Below, in pieces: positions 34,985 through 47,093 of a stretch of DNA of 64,000 bases. The notes beneath the pieces are model-generated. The model searched no databases and was not told the origin of the DNA. It saw only the letters and a program-made list of their open reading frames with translations. Position numbers and translations under genes: made by a program. How positions within the stretch are numbered: position 1 is the first letter of the stretch; the number at the start of each line of letters is the position of its first letter. The stretch comes from Cristatella mucedo (Eukaryota; Bryozoa; Phylactolaemata; Cristatellidae): the NCBI GenBank assembly GCA_009760855.2, contig WPIO01000225.1:199777-263776 (forward strand), given 5' to 3'.

Positions 34985-35730
34985 CTAGTATGGAAGTACA
35001 TGACATAACTATTGAGGATAATCTAGACCTATCTGATTTGACCGAGACCTGGCTGAAATTGACTAATTGTCTGATCCCAACCTGCCACCTGGATACGTTT
35101 TTCTCCTTTTCTCCCATAATCCAAGATCAATCAAAACTGGTAGAGGACTCACCGTTATCGTCCGTCTATTCCTTATTTCCACCCGTTTGCAGTCGTAGCG
35201 AAGCAGTCTTTCAAATCTCTTGATTCCCTCCCACAACAAGCAGCCAATGGTGGCAGTAACCTATCGCCAGATACCAATTCCTCGTCTATCTTAAAATTCT
35301 CGGAGGTAATTCTGGTTCTGTTTGCAAGAAATTAATCAGGTTTTAGTAGGAGGGATTTTCAAATTTATTTTTATAACTTATCTGACGCTTTCAGTGCCGA
35401 GTTTCGTGCACTGACAGGCTCATTTCTCTTGTGGCTCATGGGAATGGCACAAATCACAATGAGGCCGACACACTCGATCAAATATTCTCCGACCAATGTG
35501 GGGTGTCATCCCCTACTGTTAATCAAAGAAGACAACAAGTCCACTGGACCCTATTCCCACTGTCCTGCTCCTACGTTGCATTGATCTGCTGCTGCCATGC
35601 ATAACCAACATCACTAATATGTCATTAGCCTCAGGTCAGGTCCCAGCACCTTTCAAAAAAGCTGTAATCAGGCCACTTCTCAAGAAAGCTACACTAGACC
35701 AAGAGAACTTAGAACACGTAGAATGTAATA
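34985..35730 (+). mobile_element. LINE-A 5' part (endonuclease to RT start)
   Basis: DLSDLTETWLKLTN at 35020 is the APE-endonuclease ETWL motif. At 35520-35700, SKKTTSPLDPIPTVLLLRCI and INMSLASGQVPAPFKKAVI match the linker seen intact at 61679-62410. Frames are broken. Confidence 0.75.
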
Positions 35731-35854
35731 ATAACTCCCAAGCTGTTCACCAGTGGTTTATCAGAGGAACAGTACAGGCCGGCATATAAACCAACTAAAC
35801 TTTAGACATTATTCCCTCTGTTTAGTTCTACGATGTATTTATGAATGTATCACG

Positions 35855-36280
35855 GTCTGTAACTCCACAAAGCCACAAAGACCATGTGGGTTTTGCGCAG
35901 GTGAGTTTTCTATAGCGAACTCATAGCCCGTGGCTTTCGGCACGCATTCGGTAGCCAGCAGACTTTATCTCACGCAACAAAGAGAAAGTGGGAAGAATAG
36001 CAGAGTCAGGAGAGCAGTTAAGGTAGTGAGTAGCATGGAAGTAGCAGCTCAGGATCGCTGGAGAGGATAACCCATAGGCGGCAACAGGAGAGTTGTTGTC
36101 ATTGCATAGGAATCGTTGAAGCGAATTCTACAGTCTAGGACCGGCCGAGCCAAGCTTCTGTCGCCAACAGTCTTAAAGCAGAGGAATGGAACAGCTATTA
36201 TATTGTCAATACATAACCTGAAGGCACGAGAAGGCTGAAACAGGTGCCACGGTTCAGCTAGGTATGGAAAAACCAACCAT
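35855..36280 (-). mobile_element. LINE-B 3' copy
   Basis: 3' UTR (ctgtaactccacaaagccac), then the C-terminal region up to VFPYLAEPWHLFQP (36276). 5'-truncated. Confidence 0.82.
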
Positions 36281-36329
36281 AGATCTGCTACTAAAAAGCC
36301 TACATAACATTAAAATGATGTCCTCAGCC

Positions 36330-36859
36330 TTACGTTGATCCTATCCCCTTAAAAAAGGCCGAATTTGAGCCACTAATTGCGAAAGCATTACTAGAAAAAA
36401 AGAACTCAAGCAACTTCCGTTCAGTCTTGTACCGTCCCTATCAAACACCCCCGAACGAGTTGTGGCAGACCAGCCGAACTATTATACTGCTACAATTTGA
36501 GCTTGCTTAGATAGGGATACCACGTCTAAGTTTGTCCATGCATTTGTGTCATCCCGTTTTGACTTCTGTAACTCACTGATTGCTGGCCAACCGGCATGTA
36601 CAACCAGGCGCTTACAGCTGGTGCAAAAAACTGCAGCTAAGCTTGTCTGTAGTGAGCGTCGCAGCTGTCATATCACATCACTTCTCGCCGATCGGCACTG
36701 GCGACAAGTCAAGCAACCGACCGACTTCAAGGTTGTGTCGCTCATTTTGAGGTCTCGTCATTCTTTGGCTCCAGCCGACCTATCAGATCTACTCCCCCAC
36801 CATGATAAGCATCGTATCAACTGCTCTTTGGAAACGACCAACTGTTTACCTATGCCTCG
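36330..36859 (+). mobile_element. LINE-A copy with internal RT deletion
   Basis: The NSSNFRSVLYRPYQ region (36400) passes directly to VHAFVSSRFDFCNSLIAGQP (36535), so the catalytic core is deleted; it then continues to the C-terminal region and stops where LINE-B begins. Confidence 0.7.
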
Positions 36860-36972
36860 TAATGTAATGTATCTCCATATGTAACTACACAGAGTAATAA
36901 AGACCATGTGGGTGTTATGCAGGAGATTTTTGTATATTCCACTCATAGCCTCAGCGGCTTTCGGTACGCATT

Positions 36973-37105
36973 AAATAAATAAATAAATCCTAGCTGATTT
37001 AGCAGCCTCTTTTTGTATAGCGATAAAGGATCGCCCACCGCAGGAATCGAACTCACGACTTAGGTCGTGAAAGCAATCGCCTTACCTAGTGAGCTATCAC
37101 GGCTC
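36973..37105 (-). mobile_element. SINE-2 inserted in LINE-B
   Basis: A tail of (AAAT)n, then ctagctgatttagcagcc, the B box ggaatcgaactc (complement) and the tRNA-like head. LINE-B reads cggtacgcatt before it and attcggtagcc after it; CATT is a possible target duplication. Confidence 0.82.
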
Positions 37106-37152
37106 ATTCGGTAGCCTACAGACTTCGTCTCACGCAACAAAGAGAAAGTGGG

Positions 37153-37553
37153 AATAATAATAATAATAATAATGTACTTGATAAAGCGCCCTCAGAGAAC
37201 TTAATCTCTGTCTAGGCGCTTTACATTTGCTGCAAAGGGAAATGAAATTAAATGGTAAGTAAAATCATGCTTGAAAAACAAACAAAATGAATAACATGGT
37301 TAGGGGTGATATGCACAGGGTCAGCATGCAAATGTAGTTAGTGGCAGCATGCACAGTGTCAGCACGCATAAGCACGTGAAGGACGAATCACAGGAACCCA
37401 CTAAATGCTGTCTTAAATGGGTGTGCTTTTAAGTTCCTTTTAAATGTGGTCAGGTCAGGGGATGTTCTGACGAAGGTCGGGAGGGAGTTCCAGGCTTTGG
37501 GAGCATATGAACTAAATGCACGGTCTCTAAAGGAAAGCAAATAGCACGGTCTC
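37153..37553 (-). mobile_element. LINE-A inserted in LINE-B
   Basis: (TAA)n tail, hairpin, 3' UTR and the last ORF codons; it splits LINE-B inside agaaagtggga/agcatag. Its 5' end carries a short duplicated piece (cacggtctctaaagga, cacggtctccaaagc). Confidence 0.85.
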
Positions 37554-39278
37554 CAAAGCATAGTGAAGTCAGGAGATCAGTTGTGGTAGTGAGTAGTATA
37601 GAAGTAGCAGTTCATGACCGCTGGAAAGGATAAGCCATAGTCGGCAGCAGGAGAGTAGTTGTCGTTGCGTAAGAATTGTGGAAGCGAGTTCCACAGTCTA
37701 GGACCTGCAGAGCTAAAGCTTCTGTCGCCAACGGTCTTTAAGCGGAGGAATGGAACAGCTAATTTATTGTCCACACAGAACCTGAGGGCGAAAAGAGGCT
37801 GAAATTGGTGCAGCAGTTCAGCTAGCTGCGAAGGAGCCAATCCGTGGCGGGCCTTGTGGGTTAGCGTTAGAACTTTTCTCTCTATCCGTTGCTCAACCGG
37901 CAACCATCATAGCTCTTTTAGCAAAGGAGACACGTGTCCAAACATCTAGGACTTGAAAACTAGCCTTGCAGCCATATTCATAGCCATTGCAGTGGCCCAG
38001 TCGCTCTTTTTCGTAGCCCAGCCAAAAGGGAATTACAACAATCAAGCCGAGACAGAACTAAGGAGCTAGTTAAATATTTTGCATGCCACTGTGAAAGACA
38101 GCTCCTAATCTTAGATAGAAATCGGACGTCGTGGCTAGCTTCAGAAGAAGTCTTCTAAAGGAAGCTTTGAAAATTGAGGCAGCTGTCAAAAACGACACCT
38201 AAATTTCGAGCACGCGGTGATGGTCGCACAACAGCATTACCTATTAGAAGAGCAAAGCCCTTTAATCCAGCCTCACGCTTAGGGTGTCCTATGAGCAGCA
38301 GTTCGGTTTTACAGTAATTGAATTTCACAAAGTTTTCCGACATCCAGGATCGAATATCGGCAAGGCAAGCATTCAGTTTATCATTTGCTGCAGCAGCTTC
38401 CGACTGTTCGAATGACAACTGATCATCGTCAGCATAAAAGTGATATCCTATTCCATGGGCCTTAATAACTTTTCCCAGAGGTTTTGTATAAATGGAGAAC
38501 AGCAATGGACCGATTACAGACTCCTGAGGTACTCCGCATGTGACCCTTCCCGTGTGTGAGACCTGACCCCCACACGACACGGATTGCACACGATCAGACA
38601 AGTACGATTTAAACAACGCCAGTGCTTCGCCTGCCAGACCGATCGTTGTTCTCAATCATTCAAGCAGAACATCGTGATTAGTGGTGTCGAAAGCAGCAGA
38701 CAGACCTAGCAGAGCTAGGGCAGTGACATTCCTGTCGTTGTTGCCACGTAGAATGTCATTGTTAACTCGGAGGAGAGCAGTTTCAGTGGAGTGCTGCCTC
38801 TTGAACCCTGATTGAAATGTTTCTGACATTTCATTCTTCTCAATATGTTCGACCAGCAGCTTAGCAACAATTTTTTCAAGCCACTTTGACAGGAAAGGAA
38901 GAAGGGAAACTGGGCAAAACTGGTTTGCAAGGACCTCTATATCAAATCCGGGCTTTTAAAGTATGGGTCTAGCGATTGCCGATTTGAAGGACTTGGGGAG
39001 ACCCCTTTCCCCAAAGAGGCATTGAAAATCTCGGTTATGGCAGGGTTGGTTTGCCAGTGAAGACCGCAGTGATAAAGGTATAGGGTCTTCAGTAGACGAG
39101 CTCTTTTTGCTAGACCTTATTAAGGTAGCCACATCACATGCAGAAACCTCGGAAAACCTCTTTAGGAAGGTCACAGGTTGTGATTCTGCAATTGCTTTAG
39201 TCGGAGGGGGCTTTATGGAGGCACGAATATGCACAATTCTTTCAGTAAAGAAGGCTGAAAACTTTTCCGCTGAGCCCT

Positions 39279-39666
39279 TGCAAACCTAAATCCATTGGAG
39301 GCCGTGCATTTAGTTGGTTTGCTCCCAAAGCCTTGAACTCACTCCTGATTTACGTCACGACATCCCCTGACTTGACCATATTTAAAAAAAAAACTTTAAA
39401 ACGCATCTATGTATGAGAGCATTTAGTGGGACCCTGTGATTCGTCCTTTATGTGCATATGCGTGCTGACACTGAGCATTCTGCCACTAACCACACTTGCA
39501 TGCTGACCCTGTGCATGTCACCTCTAACCATGTTATTAATGTTGTTTATCAAGCATGATACCACTTACCATTTAATCAGATTTCCTTTACAGTAAATGCC
39601 AAACACCTAGAAAGAGATTGAATTCTCTGACGGCGCTTTATCAAGTGTATTATTACTATTATTATA
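39279..39666 (+). mobile_element. LINE-A 3' copy
   Basis: C-terminal region relic (ggaggccgtgcatttag), 3' UTR, hairpin with one mismatch and (ATT)n. Confidence 0.85.
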
Positions 39667-39699
39667 TTGAAACATTTAACTTAGTAATATCTGTCTTTT

Positions 39700-41408
39700 C
39701 TTAGGTCTAATCATTCCACAGATTCAGAATCTGCTCAAGCGTAAGGACCTTACCAAGGAATTTAGAGTTAATTAAAGCTGTCTGCTTGTTTCGCTTGATC
39801 TTTCGACGGTGTCGGATACTACTGATCACCGAGTTCCTATCGAGCGCCTAACGTCTCGCCTGGGCATCACTGGTATTTTGTTGCTGCTTTAAAAAAATCT
39901 TATCTTAGGTGGAGACTTCAGAGTACGGAAGGAAGGTAAAAAACATCACCAGAAGAACCACTAAAGTACTAAAGTGCCTCCTTTCTCGATGCTCATTGGT
40001 CTGCTCATTTTCACAAAGCATGCCCTCCTTCTTGCTGATTGGGTTGTCAAGCACAATCTAGGCTTTCACGTCTGTGCAACTGAAACTCAGCTGCAAATTT
40101 ACTTTAATCCTATCTAGCCATCTAACACATTGAATTATCACTGCTCTATTGCAGTCTGCATTGCTGCCATCCACAAATAAATGGCAGAAAACGTTTTCAC
40201 ATTTAATGATGATTAAACTATCTTACTATTTATGGGTAAGTAAGTGCGAGTAAGAAATAGGAAAGCTTATAGCTCAAAATCGACTCCGCTAGCATATTTC
40301 CCGTTGCATCGGCACAAGATCTAGATGTCCTATTCCAGAACGAGCTTTACTAGATGACCACATCAACTTCACAGTCAAGTCTGCCTAAATTCAGCTACAC
40401 TACACTGCAAACACTTCTGCTCGCTCAGACAAGGATACTAAATACAAATTGATCCATGCATTTGTGAAATTCCATCTCGATATCAGTAACTCACTGCTAG
40501 TTGGTCCTGCCGGCCTGTGCAATCAGGCGCTTACAGTTGGTGCGAAACGCTGGAGCTAGGGTTGTCCGTCATGAGCGTTGCAGCTGCCACATCACACTAT
40601 TTCTCGCCGACCTGCACTAGCTACCATTTAAGCAACGCACAGACTTCAAGGTTTTCTCACTCACTTTTTGGTTCCTCTTTTCTTGGGCTCCAGCCTATTA
40701 TTTTAAAATAAATAAAAAACTCACCTATTTATGACAGCATTTAGTGGGTCCCTGTGATTCTTCCTTTATGTGCTTATGCGGGCTGACACTGTTGCATGCT
40801 GCCACTAACCACAGTACATGCTGATCCTGTGCATGTCACCCCTAACCACGTTAGTCATGCTGTCTATCAAGCATTACACCACTCGCTATTCGATCGTGCT
40901 TCCTTTGCAGCAAATGTGAAGCGCATAAACAGAGATAAAGTTCTCTGAGGGCATTTTGTCAAGTGAATTATCATTATTATTATTATTATCAGATATACTC
41001 CCCCACCAAGCTATTCACCGTACCACTCCATTTAGTCGTTTAGCTACTTCTCGTATGAGCCTCAAATCCTTTGGAGGCAGGCCTTTAGTTCATACGCTTC
41101 CGAAGCCTGGAACGTGCACCCGACTGATGTCACAAAATACTCGAACTTTACGACATTTAAAAAGCTAATTCGCAATTATTTGTCAGTGTTAGTTTGGCAT
41201 TGTTACTTGTTCTTTGTGTGCTCCTGTGTGCTGACACTACGACCATATTTCGCATATCAACTGTGTGCACATCACCTCCAGCCGTGTCATGCTTGGTGAA
41301 ATTGTGCATTCCACCGCTAATCATTCGATCGTGCTTTATTTACACCGAAACAAAGTGACCAGAAAGAAATTTAGTTCTCCGAGGGCGCTGTAGAAATTTA
41401 ATAATGAT
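39700..41408 (+). mobile_element. LINE-A copy interrupted by another LINE-A
   Basis: Decayed RT: SLDLSTVSDTTDHRVPIERL (39800), then LGFHVCATETQLQIYFNP (YADD lost), SYHLSNAQTSRF (C-terminal), interrupted at about 40700, resuming at 40991 (agatatactcccccaccaag) to the hairpin near 41380. Confidence 0.75.
40704..40990 (+). mobile_element. LINE-A 3' fragment nested in LINE-A, same strand
   Basis: Starts at aaaaaactcacctattt, runs through the 3' UTR and a diverged hairpin, and ends in (ATT)n at 40990. Outer-element sequence flanks it: gctccagcctatta before, tcagatatactcccc after. Confidence 0.8.
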
Positions 41409-41504
41409 GGCACTAGTATGATTTAAAAAAGTCAAATCGAGTAGCAAACAAAGCTAGTGGTAGTAGTATGAACACCTCTTCAAAATTTCTGTTACATCAT
41501 GTAG

Positions 41505-41570
41505 TAACTGGCTTCAAGGAGATTAAGTTATCTGAGGGCTCTAGATAAATATAATAATATTATTATAAGT
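41505..41570 (+). mobile_element. LINE-A tail fragment
   Basis: gagattaagttatctgaggg followed by ATAATAATATTATTAT. Confidence 0.65.
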
Positions 41571-41763
41571 AGTACTGAAAGACTATTTATTCAGTATAAC
41601 TGAACGGTGTCTATTAATCGTTGGAATGTGCAATGAAAAGGTGAAATACTCAGCGACTCATGACACATGACTGATAGACATGTCTTGGAAGGCGTAGCTG
41701 CCATATCACGGCACTTCTTTCTGTGCGTCGCTGGCTAATCATTGAGCGTTGATTTGAATTGGA

Positions 41764-42770
41764 GATAATAATAATAATGATAATGCACTTAATAAAGGGC
41801 CCTCGGAGAACTTAATTTCTCTCTAGGTGCTTTACATTCGCTGCAAAGGGAAATGCAATTGAGATGTGAGTAAAATCATGCTTGATAAACCAACAAAATG
41901 AATAACATGGTTAGGGGTGACATGCACAGGGTCAGCATGCAAATGTGGTTAGTGTCAGCATGCAAAGTGTCAGCACGAATAAGCACATCAAGGACGAATC
42001 ACAAGGACCCACTAAATGCTGTCCTAAATGGGTGTGTTTTAAAGTTCTTTTTAAATGTGGTCAAAGGATGGGTCTGGGGATGTTCTGACGCAAGTCGGGA
42101 GGGAGTTCCAGGCTTTGGGAGCATACGAACTACATGCACAGTCTCCAAAGGATTTGAGGTTTGTACGAGGTATTTGTAGACTTTTGGATTCCGAAAAGCA
42201 GGTGGTACGATACTTGGACTGGTGGGGGAGCAGATCTGAGAGATAGGCTGGAGCCAAAGAATGAAGTGACCTAAAAGTGAGCGACAAAACCTTGAAGTCA
42301 GTCCGTTGCTTGACTGGTAGCCAGTGCAGGTCGGCGAGAAGTGGAGTAATGTGGCAACTGCGACGCTCACGACAGACAAGCCTAGCTGGGGAGTTTTGCA
42401 CCAGCTGCAATCGCCTGATCGCACATGCTGGTAGGCCAGTAAGCAGTGAGGCGCAGAAGTCGAGACGGGATGTCACGAATGCATGGACCAACTTGGACGT
42501 GGTATCCTTATCTAAATAAGCCCGAATTTTGCAATATTATGAAGCTGAAAATAGGCAGATTTGACTGTGGAGCTGATATGGTCGTCTAACGAGAGGTCGC
42601 TTTGGAATATGACACCTAGATTGCGAACTGATTCAACAGGAGATATGCTGTCAGAGCCAATTTTGAGCTTCAGCCTTTCCAATTTGTGAATCACACTGGG
42701 TTTGCCCATAACTAGTAAGTTAGTTTTATCACCGTTTAGTTTTAGAAAATTTGCTACCATCCATGTGACA
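41764..42770 (-). mobile_element. LINE-A copy, 1 kb
   Basis: (TAA)n tail, hairpin, 3' UTR, C-terminal frame 42051-42491 ([36 protein letters not shown]) and frame 42512-42760 ([20 protein letters not shown]). 5'-truncated just before the YADD region. Confidence 0.92.
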
Positions 42771-43388
42771 CTCTCTCTCGCTTACCGGTTGGTTCACTCG
42801 CTTGCTGCAGCCTACTTATCAGCTTCCTTCCTTATCTCTCTCGCACGATCTGCACGATTTAGTTCCCAATCTTCCCTTCCCCACCAGTCCTCAAACGGGA
42901 TCGAAATGTTACGTTACCGGGCATGCGGTTCGTATTTACCTCGGAAGGTCCGGGTTCAGTTCCGGCTACTGTCATCACCTGCATGGACTTTGCATCATCA
43001 TTTGTGTCCAGCTAAAGGGTTCAGGTCAGCTGCTTCGGTCAGCTATCGCAGAGACTCGGTCAGCTGGGTTGGGGTGAAAGCTGTCCTGCACGCTTTGCTT
43101 TCTCACTACTCTAGGGCACAATGCAGGGCCAAGTTACTTACTAACCAGGGCTCAACAAGCGGGATGTCGTGAGCGTTTTCTTGCTTTGAATGCTGGCCTT
43201 CGCGTCATACTCATGAGCTTGTGTATGTTTTTCGAGTATTCGTATACCGTTCGTTAGTCATTAAACCTTGCTTATGGCTTCTCTTGCAGTTCTCTTAGGG
43301 CGCTATACAAACGAATTCTAAAGCGCCTTAAGATGGAGATTTAATCCACGACAATGCTGCACGCACGACTTACTGATTCAGTTAGTTC
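42771..43388. other. Mostly unassigned, with a SINE-1 tail
   Basis: The stretch is unrecognised except gttctcttagggcgctatac at about 43289-43310, a SINE-1-type 3' end. Confidence 0.5.
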
Positions 43389-43535
43389 TAAATAAATACT
43401 AGCTGATTCAACCGCCTCTTTTGAATAGAGATAAAAGAGCCTTTACGGCTATGACCACCGATTGCAGCGGCAATTGAGGATCGCCCTCTACAGGATTCGA
43501 ACCCGTGACCTCGGGACATAGGTCGCGAAAAGTTA
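43389..43535 (-). mobile_element. SINE-2 copy
   Basis: Tail aaataaatactagctgattc, body caccgattgcagcggcaatt, and B box complement aggattcgaacccgtgac. Confidence 0.78.
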
Positions 43536-44105
43536 TGGCAGAATAATAGACTGATGCATTCCTTAAGGTCACGAGTTCAGAGGTTAACGAGGTACGAGGT
43601 AAAATAAAGTGCAGCGAAAGCTAATTTACCGGCCTAATTGAACTACGGACAAAGGAGAAAAGACAAGTTGCACATTTAAAAGCGAACCCTCGCGGCGGAG
43701 CCTCCATTGTTCGGACGCCATTGCACGGCCGCTCGTACCAGGCGGTGCCAGCTCCGAGAGCTTCTCACGCAGAGAAATCGCCGGGGCGTCGGGTGCGTTC
43801 GTGCAGGGTGCTGCGTTCGGTTCGCTGCAGCGAAGCTTTGTTCAGCTAATGATGGAGGCGCAGCGTATACGAATTGCTAACAAGCCTATCTGTGCTGCGA
43901 ATCTAAGCGACGATCATGCTGCCGATAAATGCCGTCAGCATACATGGCGCCGGAACTAAATCAGCGATCTAACGCCCGGGGCACTGCTTTCCTCGAATGC
44001 TGCCAAACCGTGCTGCGACCGAGGCGCAATCGCTATAGCCACGTTTTCTTTACGAAATGAATGACTTTCATGCCGGCGAAGTTTTCTTACGTTGCATACG
44101 GACGT
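43536..44105. other. GC-rich stretch, unassigned
   Basis: 43680-44040 is rich in G+C and CG dinucleotides. A 36-codon frame starts at the ATG pair near 43850 but nothing recognisable is encoded. Possible CpG-rich regulatory element or unknown transposon end. Confidence 0.4.
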
Positions 44106-44461
44106 TGAATTAGCCGCACCATTCCTCCGCTATTAGACCGTTGGCGACAGAAGACTATGCTCTGCAGGCCCTCGACTGTGGAATTCGGTTCTCCCACGAT
44201 TCTTACGAAACGACAACTTCTCTCCTGCTGCCGACTGTGGCTATTCCTGTTCAGCGGTCGGTCCTGAGCTGCTTCCTCCATGCTACTCACTACCTCAACT
44301 GCTCTCCTGACTCTGCTATGCTTCTAAATGAAGTCGGTTGGCTACGGAATGCGTACCGAAAGCCGCTTGGGCTCTGAGTGCGCTATACAAAACTCTCTTG
44401 TGTAATATCCGTACCCGTGCGTGTGGCTTTGTGGAGCTAGAGACGGAAATACATTGCATTT
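44106..44461 (+). mobile_element. LINE-B 3' copy
   Basis: Starts in the C-terminal region (ccgttggcgacagaag), runs through the RNAYRKPLG tail to cggaaatacattgcattt. Confidence 0.82.
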
Positions 44462-44805
44462 CTCTTTTTGATACCCTTTCGAATCCTGCCTCGTCGAATA
44501 TCTCGACTGCCAGTACCGAAACCGTGTTTACGGTAAGCACGTAAGCTATTTCCGCTGCCTCTGCCACGAGTTGCTAGAGAAAGTAAATCCTCTTCCTCTC
44601 CCGTTTGAAGGGACGCTCCAATCTCTTAATGCCACACCTACCCTAGTAAGGTGTGTAGTAAGGTGAGTCCCTTTATCATTTAAAACTTTCGCTCGCCATC
44701 TCAGCCAATTAAGACTGCCGGGACATGACTCGCGGTCATTAAACTTAAGACTAAGAGCAGCTAACTTCATAATCTATAGTTAGGCGTGCAATAGTCGGTC
44801 ATCTC
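44462..44805. other. Unassigned
   Basis: About 340 bp with no recognised feature. Confidence 0.4.
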
Positions 44806-45373
44806 GTCTCTGCACTGGCTACCAGTGAGGCAACGGATTGACTTCAAGGTTTTGTCGCTCACTTTTAGGTCTCTTCATTCTATGGCTCCAGCCTATCTTT
44901 CAGATGCACTACCCCATCAGGCCAAGCATCGTACCACTCGCTTTTCGGAATCCAACAGTCTAGAAATAACTCGTACAAACCTTAAATCCTTTGGAGACCG
45001 TGCATTTAGCTCGTATGCTCCCAAAGCCTGGAACTCCCTCCCGACCTGCGTCAGAACATCCCCTGACCCGACCACATTTAAAAGAAACTTAAAAACACAC
45101 CTATTTAGGACAGCATTTAGTGGGTCCCTGTGATTCGTCCTTGATGTGCTTATGCGTGCTGACACTGTGCATGCTGCCACTAACCACATTTGCATGCTGA
45201 CCCTGTGCATGTCACCCCTAACCATATTATTCATTTTGTTTGTTTTTCAAGCATGATTTTACTTACTATTCTATTGCATATCACTTTGCAGCAAATGTAA
45301 AGCGCCTAGAAAGAGATTAAGTTCTCTGAGGGCGCTTTATCAAGTGCAATATTATTATTATTATTATTATTAG
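44806..45373 (+). mobile_element. LINE-A copy, well preserved
   Basis: The frame 44825-45133 is open through the C-terminal region ([19 protein letters not shown]) to FSGSL; 3' UTR, perfect hairpin at about 45299-45338 and (ATT)n follow. Confidence 0.92.
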
Positions 45374-46621
45374 CTCGAGGCCAGCAGCTTTCTCGTCGTG
45401 TCAGAGGTTTTACTTACTGAAGCTGCACCCGGGGACACTCTCTGCGGCAGATTTCGACAGATGGCTCTGCACTACTGCCACGAACCTATTATCCCAAATT
45501 ATGGGCACTCAGATCGCTGCCGTGCTCGGCTATCGTCGGAATGGCTGAGTTTGTCAATGCGGCCTCTGCCACTCGCGGCCTCTGCCCTGCCGCGGTTACG
45601 GCCTCCCCGGGCTTTGTCGCTCTTCGACCGTCGATACTGGCATCGATATTGGCGGCGAGATTGCGACCTCGACTAGGCAGCACTCCGTGGCAGTCTTCTT
45701 AGCAGTCGAATGACAAGCCCAGTGGTGCCCAGCGCGACTCGCGACAACATGTCGGCGGCATGGTGTCATCGCGTCGCCTAGTCGCTTGCGGCTCGGCAAG
45801 AGCTGCGCAAGCAGGTTACCTACGAGGCGGCCGGCGGCGAGAGGCGCAGTGCGCGCGGTTACTCGGCGAATGGACGCTGAAGCCAGAAGTTGAGCGCGAC
45901 TCTCAAGGAGGAGGAGGAGGAGGAGGAGGAGGAGGAGGAGGAGCGAGTCACTCTAAGGAGAGCTCGACTCACCGGACAGCATGGCTTTCGCAAGCCTCTC
46001 TCTGACTTAGTCTGTCGGCAGCGCGAAGCCGACAGCTTGTAACGCAGCCAATAGGGGTCGGCCTGCAGTCGCTGGCGTCTGAAGCAGTCGCAGTGCATTG
46101 GCCTGAAGCTTAGCGTCGCCGCCTCGGCGACCGCGCCGGCGGCCGCGTACCTGCGCCGAGTGGGCCTTGCAGTACCGCGAGGACGGCGAGGACTTCTGCC
46201 CGACATTTGGCGAGCGCCGGCATAGCTGGACGTCGCCACCGCCGGGATGCGCGCCTACGAAAAGACGACGGCGCCGGACGTCGAGCGCGTCGAGCGGTGG
46301 GCGGGACTGCTGGGCAGACAAGCGAGCCGCCGCCGCCGCCGCTGGGAATCATGTGAGATGCTCTCCGTGCGCGGCAGAGGCGGCAGCGAAGAGCCGACGA
46401 GAAGCTGGCGAATCGCAAGCGACTTTGCCTCGATGCGCAACAATTGCAATCTTGTAGGGAAAGCGGCCGTTGCCAGGTCGGCGCTAAACCTATGAAAGGA
46501 CCCAGTCACGCCTCCTGCAGCCGGCACCGACTCCTGAAGCTCTTTCTTTCGCCGCTGCGCCAATAGGATAGGGGGCACTGGATGCGAAAGGAGTGCGCCG
46601 GGCAGGCCGAGCGGCGCGAAA
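45374..46621. other. GC-rich island with (GGA)n, no proven gene
   Basis: A roughly 1.2-kb stretch rich in CG dinucleotides, with (GGA)12 at 45906-45943 and (GCC)-type runs near 46330. Long overlapping frames on both strands are expected in such composition. One minus-strand segment (about 46240-46150) encodes RRSPNVGQKSSPSSRYCKAH and is followed by a good donor (GCGCAG|GTACGC), so it may be a first exon, but nothing downstream confirms it. Confidence 0.4.
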
Positions 46622-46690
46622 TGGCTAAATATATATTTATATATATATGTGTGTGTGTGTGTGTATGTATATTTACATGTATGTATATAC
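46622..46690. repeat. (TA)n/(TG)n microsatellite
   Basis: Short alternating TA and TG blocks. Confidence 0.9.
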
Positions 46691-46860
46691 AATGGTACCT
46701 CGGCTTACGAGTTGAATTCGTTCCGTGCCGGAGCTCGTAACTCAAAATACTCGTATGTCAAATCAATTTTCTCCATTGAAATGAATTGAAATGCCATTAA
46801 CTCGCTTCGGACCCCCAACGAAACACTGCTATTTTTTGTCACGTGTTTTTAAATTTAAAA
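46690..46860. mobile_element. Pogo/Tigger-like terminal repeat fragment
   Basis: The text caatggtacctcggcttacg followed by gagttgaattcgttccgtgc resembles the widespread TACCTCG-CTTACGAG-TTCGTTCC terminal sequence of pogo/Tigger-type DNA transposons and MITEs. A TA-rich target precedes it. No matching opposite terminal repeat is evident, so it is probably one end only. Confidence 0.5.
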
Positions 46861-46909
46861 ATGTACTTATAACTAACGAATATTGTTTTAGAAACAATAC
46901 AATTAGTAC

Positions 46910-47093
<184 letters not shown>

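Larger units (their letters stand above)
36860..39278 (-). mobile_element. LINE-B copy, interrupted by SINE-2 and LINE-A
   Basis: The minus-strand element is in three pieces: 36860-36972, 37106-37152 and 37554-39278. It retains the RT: YADDDQLSFEQSEAA, the [21 protein letters not shown] region (38155-38655), and further N-terminal parts to RSSKKSSSTEDPIPLSLRS at about 39100. Stops and frameshifts disable it. Confidence 0.85.

Noticed and set aside
46007-46495. Several Arg/Ala-rich frames on both strands
   Set aside because: Expected by chance in CG-rich DNA; kept only as a GC island with one candidate exon noted.
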